Below are positions 58,211-64,000 of a stretch of 64,000 bases of DNA, piece after piece (within the stretch, counting starts at the first letter, position 1; each line of letters starts with the position of its first letter). The position numbers were made by a program, and so were the translations under genes. The notes beneath the pieces were generated by a model, which was not told the origin of the DNA, did not search any database, and was given only the letters and a program-made list of their open reading frames with translations. Source of the DNA: Candolleomyces eurysporus (Eukaryota > Basidiomycota > Agaricomycetes > Agaricales > Psathyrellaceae); assembly GCA_027579435.1 (NCBI GenBank), contig JANBPK010000746.1:1-64000 (forward strand), given 5' to 3'.

Positions 58211-59226
58211 TCACGCTGAAAGAATGGAATTTTGGCGCAACCTGTCTGTGGTCAGCGTATCGTTCTCTACGCCGCTCTCCACATCGTCTGCAGGCAGCTG
58301 AATGGGCCTACTGGAAAACGCATCCCAATCGTCGTCGTATTTAGCTTGCAGCCACTCGATAGAAGCCATCAAAGTGATGAGCATCATAGGGAGGATACAG
58401 ACAAACGTTGCGAACACAATTGGGATGGCTACGAGGGCCGCAAGCGTCATGATCGCCCCGCCCACCGCACCTGCTCTTGTAGCGTGCAGAACNTCGAGTC
58501 CGTGAAGGTCTACGTGACCGCGCAGGAGGATGAGGGATCCGAAGGTCCCAGAGAGGGTCCCAATAACAACAGAGGAGACGAGTTGGATGGAAACAGGTGG
58601 TTCTTCGAAGGAGAGAGCGTTAGCTCTAGGTTTGCTGAATATAGAGCTGAATATTCCGAAACAGAGCGTGGCNAAAGTCCCTCCTGTCGCGCCAACAGCC
58701 GCTGCTGTTTTGTNGTCTACATAGCCAGAGTGGCCTGCTCGACGAAGAACAGCATTGCCGACCAGTCTGCACGAAAGTGAGCATGGTACTTAAACGGAAT
58801 NGCAAATAAGCAAATACTCACACAAGGATTGCTCCTAATGCGGAGCAGAAGGTAAGAGCCATCATGACACATATCCTATGAAGAGGTCGTTAGTCTGTCC
58901 TGGATTCAGAGCGTTGTAAGGCTGCAGACTCACGTCACGAAGAGCGAGACGCCTACAACCATTGCACAGATCAAGAATGCCCTCCAAAAACTGTTCGCNA
59001 TATCTGAGATAATTCCGCCACAATTGCGAACCTCGCTTTNACCTCTGACGGGAGAGCTGGACCTAGACGTCGAAGGGGACAACGCCAGAGTGGAAGGAAC
59101 ATTGTGAGGGCTAGTAGACCGCATAAGTGGTGATTTTGTATTGCTTCCAGTCTCCTCTGGCATTGTTGCAAAGGCAGGATCCAAAGGGGGCAATGATGAA
59201 GTGTATCCACCAGTTGCTTGCGCCAT
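58211..59226 (-). CDS. HATRAG-motif membrane protein, copy 3 (diverged)
   Basis: Distant paralogue of 47299 and 52677. The N-terminus (MAQATGGYTSSLPPLDPAFA) is Ser/Thr/Pro-rich. Next are FWRAFLICAMVVGVSLFVT, VMMALTFCSALGAILV and GYVDHKTAAAVGATGGTF then LCFGIFSSIFS. The core keeps VSIQLVSSVVIGTLSGTFGS, HVDLHGLEVLHATRAGAVGG and AIMTLAALVAIPIVFATFVC, matching KHIDMKGLDLVHATRAGALG in copy 2. ASIEWLQAKYDDDW replaces GGEWFYAKSTENW. The C-terminus lacks the Cys-rich motif of the other two. Four exons with N characters in two of them. The 5' end was copied again to 61880-61965. Confidence 0.72.
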
Positions 59227-59674
59227 GAAGGCAAGGATGGGAGTGGGATGCNGAGCGGAAGCTATGGTTGCTGGATTATTGAGCAGCGACGANCAATTTG
59301 GGTTTTATGCCGAGGTATGGTAGTACTGGTGAAGAAGTAGGACAGTTACAGCTATCTCCAGCTGTTTCATTNCCATCCTAGACCTTCGGGGTCACTTGAC
59401 TCGTCGAAATAGATCGACTCTGAGACCGAAAGGCCCGGGGAAAGTGAAGCTGGAGNTCGGCAATCCGTCCACGAAGGGTTCCCCAGCATCATAGGGCGGG
59501 TTCACAGCTGAGAATGGTGAAGCTTAAGTTTCCCAGAGCGGTTTACAGAGGATAGAGGACCAACGAGGTTGGCTTGNGGCAGCTCTGCGTCTTTTTGGTA
59601 TGTGCTTCACACGCCGCCTCAGGNCTCATTGGCTTCCTTTCCTCTCGCCAACTGATCTAAAATTNCCCTGTCTG
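59227..59674. promoter_or_regulatory. Divergent region, membrane protein / GRR1-like
   Basis: 448 bases between the starts of copy 3 and the first GRR1-like gene, with some N characters. Part of it recurs, much changed, at 61960-62329. Confidence 0.4.
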
Positions 59675-61821
59675 ATGACCACCCAAGCTGACGTTCCGAC
59701 AACTGTGCCAGNTATCGCTGGTGATTTTAGCAGTAACTCCAGCTATAGAGCTACACGCGATGAGCGGGCTAGCAATGCTGGNCTCATGCCAGGTCCTCCT
59801 CTCNGCGAAGAATTGTTAGAGTCTGCACTGGCACCCTCCGGCCAGTCCAGAGGGGATTTCTTTCCCAATCGTNCATCTTCTGCGGTAAANTCCCTCCAGG
59901 AAAACCGTAAAGTTGTCATGATTATCCTCAGGTATCTCGACAATCGGAAGGATCTCCCCACTGTTTTGCGAATCTGCCGGACGTGGTCCGAATGGGCAGC
60001 AGAAATCTTGTGGTGCGCGCCAAATTTGCGTAGCCACTCCACCTCGCAGAAGATCTTCCGCACCTTGAAGAGCCCCAACCCAACATTCGCTTACTCCAAA
60101 CTCGTCCGACGAATTAATCTCACCCCTCTCAGACCATTTGCTCCGGACTCAGNGCTCACCACCTTATCTCGGTGTGAGTTCCTTGAACGATTGACCCTCA
60201 ACGGGTGCGAGCACCTCACTTCGGCTGCATTGCAAGCCACCCTCAACTCCTGGCCTAATCTAATTGCCATCGACCTCACTGATGTGTTTGAAGTTACCAG
60301 CGATGCCATCATCTCCCTTACCGAAACTTCGAAAAAGTTGCTGGGAATCAGGCTCGCAGGCTCGCAGGCTGCAAACTCCCCGGGGACCCGGTACTCATCG
60401 CTCTCGCCAAAAATTGTCCAGATTTACGCCAAATTAGCATGGGTGGATCCGACCTAGTCACTGACATCGGCATATCCGCCGTTGTCAAGGGTTGTCCACT
60501 GGAGCGACTGGGTTTAAAAGGCTGCTCCAACATTACGGACATCTCCATTCGTGATATGTGGACTCACTCTCCCTATATGCGAGAGCTCTGTCTTGAATTT
60601 TGCGACGCCCTGACAGATCTCGCTTTCCCTTCGAAAGTAGAGGTCGATGAGCCAGGGGATGCTCCTCAGGACCAGAAGGAAGACAATGCCGATCTCTCGG
60701 CCCAAGGGGAACGCAGCACACTGTCGGTTTCTTCTGCAGAGGGATTTGTGGTGAATACTGATCCCCCGCAATCAATATTAGAATCCAAGGAATTGGCATC
60801 CACGGTAAGTCTACAAATTATTCAGTTTTATTGAACTACCTACTGAAACCCTCGCCATAGGAGCCTCAAGGATCCGTCTCCTCCCTCCCTGGCTTGACAG
60901 CGGTCGACCTCTGCCCTCTCGTTGTCCATCAAGGATTGACGAGCTTGCGACTCCTAAACCTCTCATGCTGTACCCGAATCACAGATGTTGCCATTGAAGG
61001 CGTTATCGCTTGCGCACCGGGACTACGCACTCTGGCGTTGAAGAGATGCCCTCTTCTGACTGACCGATCGGTCAAAGCCATCTGCAATCTTGGCCGTTCA
61101 TTGCACTACTTGAACCTGGCCCATGTTGAACAAATCACGGACGAATCCGTCAAAAGGCTTGCTCAGAGCTGCAACAGGCTACGATATGTCGACTTCTCAT
61201 GTCAGTGTCCATCCTTATAAGCCCGCTCGCGTCTACTAGTAGTACTTACACCCTTGCTTTATCCATAGCTTGTATCAACCTGACGGACCAGTCAGTTCTG
61301 GAACTATCTAAATTACCCAAATTACGTCGCGCCGGCCTCGTGCGGGTATCCAAGCTAACAGACGCCGCGGTTTACGCTCTCGCTCAACGAAGGACAAGTT
61401 TAGAGAGGCTCCATTTGTCCTATTGCCCGAACGTAACTGTCAAAGCGATACATTTCTTGCTGGAGAGAGTTGACGGGCTGACCCATCTAAGCCTGACGGG
61501 AGTCCCCTCTTTTGTGAATTCCAACTTGGAACTCCAAAGATTTTGTAGAGAACCTCCAGAAGTATGTGCACCCCTTAGATCCTCTGCTANTTTTTTCGTG
61601 TTCTCACATATTTTTTCCCGATGTAGGATTTCAAGTCCTCCCTGCGTCCAACTTTTTGTGTGTACTCGGGAAAGGGTGTAACGCAACTTCGAACGCGCCT
61701 GCGTGAACTTGATCAAATTCTTGACCTGCAGGAGCTTGCGAACACCGTTGGGGACGCACCACCAGCCGTAGGAGAGGTTGGAAGCGACTCTGACTATTCC
61801 GAGTTCGAGGCTGATGTATGA
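59675..61821 (+). pseudogene. GRR1-like F-box/LRR gene, frameshifted copy
   Basis: An F-box/LRR protein of the Grr1 type (substrate adaptor of SCF). Start ATG 59675 (MTTQADVPTTVP). The F-box reads ENRKVVMIILRYLDNRKDLP then TVLRICRTWSEWAAEILW. Leucine-rich repeats follow: RCEFLERLTLNGCEHLTSAA, LNSWPNLIAIDLTDVFEVTS and so on, ending with ELANTVGDAPPAVG and a stop at 61821. Near 60350-60380 the sequence AGGCTCGCAGGCTCGCAGGC is an 8-base tandem repeat. Relative to the next copy the region is 5 bases longer, which shifts the frame and stops it at 60455-60457. The downstream LRR frame is open from there. It is either a recent pseudogene or an assembly or sequencing artefact. Confidence 0.7.
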
Positions 61822-62329
61822 TAAATGGTGATGGACACATTACTAGCGCTTCCAACTTCTGCACTAGTCTCGTTTGTTTTTGCAACGTTGTGAAGGCAGG
61901 ATCCAAAGGTAGACATTACGGGGTGTACCAGCCAGGCTTGTGCTATGGAATTGAGGGCTAAACAAAGTGTTCGAAATAGATCGGTAACTGGGTTGGAGAG
62001 AAACGTGAAGCTGGATTTTAGCTATGCGTTCACGATGGATGTCTTGGCATCATGGATTGAATAGATTATTAACAGGATTTTGTATGGCGAAGCCCGCAAG
62101 CTGTGGACTAGGGCTTGGAGACTCCAAGGGCAGTGCCTCTTGCCGCACTGACAGCCCTTTTAGGTGTGCTGTCCCACCCACCCTCTCGCCGCAAACATCG
62201 GGTGCCAACTAATCGAAGTCCGTCATATAAGCTTCGTATCGCTGATAATCGCATCTTGTACACATCCCGTCCTTCACCTTCGTTAATTTCTCGAGTTTGT
62301 TGAACCCTCCAGGAATCCCCTTTCTTCCA
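61822..62329. other. Intergenic with relic of copy 3 start
   Basis: At 61880-61965 the sequence TTGTGAAGGCAGGATCCAAA and GTGTACCAGCCAGGCTTG resembles 59160-59230, the first codons of the membrane gene at 58211 (GCAAAGGCAGGATCCAAA, GTGTATCCACCAGTTGCTTG). It is the left edge of the duplication that gave the second GRR1-like gene. No gene is seen. Confidence 0.55.
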
Positions 62330-64000
62330 ATGATCGCCCAAGCTGACGTCCCGGCGAATACCCCAGATCTAGCCGGTGACCCTGCCAATAGTCTCGGTTA
62401 TGAGGCAACACGCGATGAGAAAGCTAGCAATCCTGTGCTCATGCCAGTTCCCCCGTATCGCAAACAATTACCACAGTCTTCGCCTTCCGGCCAATCCGGA
62501 GGGAATGGGCCCTTTCCAAACCGCTTACATTCTACGGTAAATTCCCTCGAGGAAAACCGTAAAATCGTCACGATCATCCTCAGATATCTTGATAATCGCA
62601 AGGTCCATAAATACTCTCACAGTCGGAAGGATCTCCTCACCATCCTGCGAGTCTGCCGGACGTGGTCCGAATGGGCAGCAGAAATTCTGTGGTACACGCC
62701 GAATTTGCCCAGCTCCGCCACCTTGCAGAAGATAATTCGCACATTGGAGTGTCCTAACCCAACTTTCACCTATTCAAAATTCATTCGACAACTCAATCTC
62801 ACCATTCCCGGACCAGCTGTTGAAGACTCAATGCTCATTACCTTATCCCGATGTGAGCTACTTGAAAGATTGGTCCTCGACGGGTGCAAGCAGCTCACGT
62901 CGGCTGCATTGGAGGCTACCCTCTCATCTTGGCCTAATCTGATCACCATCGACCTCACCGATGTATTTGAAGTTACTAATAAGGCCATCATCTCACTGGC
63001 CGAAACTTCTAAAAAGCTGGAGGGTGTCGATCTCAGCCGCTGCAGGTTCCTGGGGGACCCGGTGCTCATCGCTCTCGCCAAAAATTGCCCAGATTTGCGT
63101 CGATTTAAGATAGGTGGATCCGACTTGGTCACCGATATCGGCGTATCGGCTGTGGTCAATGGCTGTCCACTGTTGTTGAAACTGGATGTTCGCGGCTGCT
63201 CCAACATAACAGATACCGCCATTCGCGAGATGTGGACCCACTCTCCCTATATGCAAGAGCTCCATCTTGAATTTTGCGACGCCTTGACAGATCTCGCTTT
63301 CCCTTCGAAAGTTGAGATCGCTAAACCAGGTGATCCTCGGGACCAGAAGGACGACAATGCGGGTCTCCCGAGCCAAGGAGAATGTAGCACCCTGTCTGTT
63401 TCTTCTGCAGAAGGACTCGTAGTGAATACGGATCCCCCGCAACTAGTATCGGAAGCCAAAGAGTTGGCAAACGTTGTACGTCTACAGGCTATTATATTTT
63501 ACTGAACGACTAACACTCTTGCGATAGGAACCTCAAGAGTCCCTTCTATCACTCCCTGGCTTGACATCGGTCGAACTCTGTACTCTTGTTGTCCACCAGT
63601 TCTCAAAGAACCTTCAATCCCTCTCCCTCTCATCTTGTACCCGGATCACAGATCTCGCCATCGAAGGTATTGTCACCTGTGCACCGGGACTCCGCGAGCT
63701 GAGGTTGAGGAAGTGCTCTTTGTTAACTGACCGATCTGTCGAAACCATTTGCAAACTCGGTCATTCATTGCACTACCTGGATCTAGCCCACGTTAATCAA
63801 ATCACCAACGAAGCTGTTAAGAAGCTTGCCCAGAGCTGCACGGGGCTCAAAGATGTCGACTTCACCTGTCAGTATTCCCCTGCACTCTCCATTTGCATCC
63901 ATCGTTGATTCAATACGCTGTCCTCAGGTTGCGACAAGTTGACAGACGAGTCTGTTGTGGAGCTATCCAAACTCCCAAAGTTGCGTCGCATCGTCCTCGT
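62330..64000 (+). CDS. GRR1-like F-box/LRR gene, second copy (partial)
   Basis: Intact paralogue of 59675-61821, cut by the end of the window. Start ATG 62330 (MIAQADVPANTPDLAG). The F-box is ENRKIVTIILRYLDNRK, then nine extra residues VHKYSHSRK not found in copy 1, then DLLTILRVCRTWSEWAAEIL. LRRs follow: LERLVLDGCKQLTSAALEAT, LEGVDLSRCRFLGDPVLIAL, CPDLRRFKIGGSDLVTDIGV, LLKLDVRGCSNITDTAIREM. An intron begins near 63477 and coding resumes at about 63529 (EPQESLLSL) through SLSLSSCTRITDLAIEGIVT. Grr1 in yeast links SCF to nutrient and cell-cycle control; target here unknown. Confidence 0.85.

Overview
The window is nuclear DNA of a filamentous basidiomycete, most likely an agaric (Agaricomycetes). 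Genes are broken by many short introns (about 45-70 nt, GT..AG). The gene set is fungal: F-box/LRR proteins, a CBM1 secreted protein, a DUF6593 protein and Y3-like secreted proteins. No bacterial or viral features were seen. Scattered N characters, dense at 36.9-43.3 kb, limit some exon calls.

Layout. 0-1.8 kb: ArfGAP. 1.9-7.5 kb: a tandem segmental duplication of a divergent pair, a four-pass membrane protein plus a small KPWE-motif (Pex39/Pex14-type) protein. The intact member differs between the two units. 8.4-11.8 kb: EST1/SMG7-like protein. 14-16.7 kb: DBP4-type DEAD-box helicase. 17-23.9 kb: GDP-fucose transporter-like protein, FAD synthase, GDP-L-fucose synthase and GDP-mannose 4,6-dehydratase. 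24.3-26.2 kb: CBM1 protein with a duplicated terminal exon relic. 26.6-28.7 kb: two membrane proteins. 29-34 kb: alternating Y3-like secreted proteins and F-box genes, one F-box copy reduced to its 3' end. 35.3-36.9 kb: F-box-type protein. 37.7-40.1 kb: GT90 (CAP10-type) glycosyltransferase. 40.7-41.7 kb: OST4 and QCR8, divergent. 42.3 kb: U6 snRNA. 43.3-46.4 kb: DUF6593 protein and UPF3. 47-59.2 kb: an expanded, unrecognised membrane-protein family (three genes, one pseudogene), a hypothetical protein, a multipass protein with a C2-like domain, and the splicing factor SYF2. 59.7-64 kb: tandem GRR1-like F-box/LRR genes, the first frameshifted, the second cut by the window end.

How genes work together. 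The clearest pathway is GDP-fucose supply: dehydratase and synthase make GDP-L-fucose from GDP-mannose, and the transporter would carry it into the Golgi. GT90 and OST4 further along are also glycosylation proteins but are not obviously linked. EST1/SMG7-like and UPF3 are both nonsense-mediated decay factors. U6 and SYF2 both belong to the spliceosome. Much of the rest is fast-evolving, locally duplicated material in which the duplication units and their decay can be read directly.
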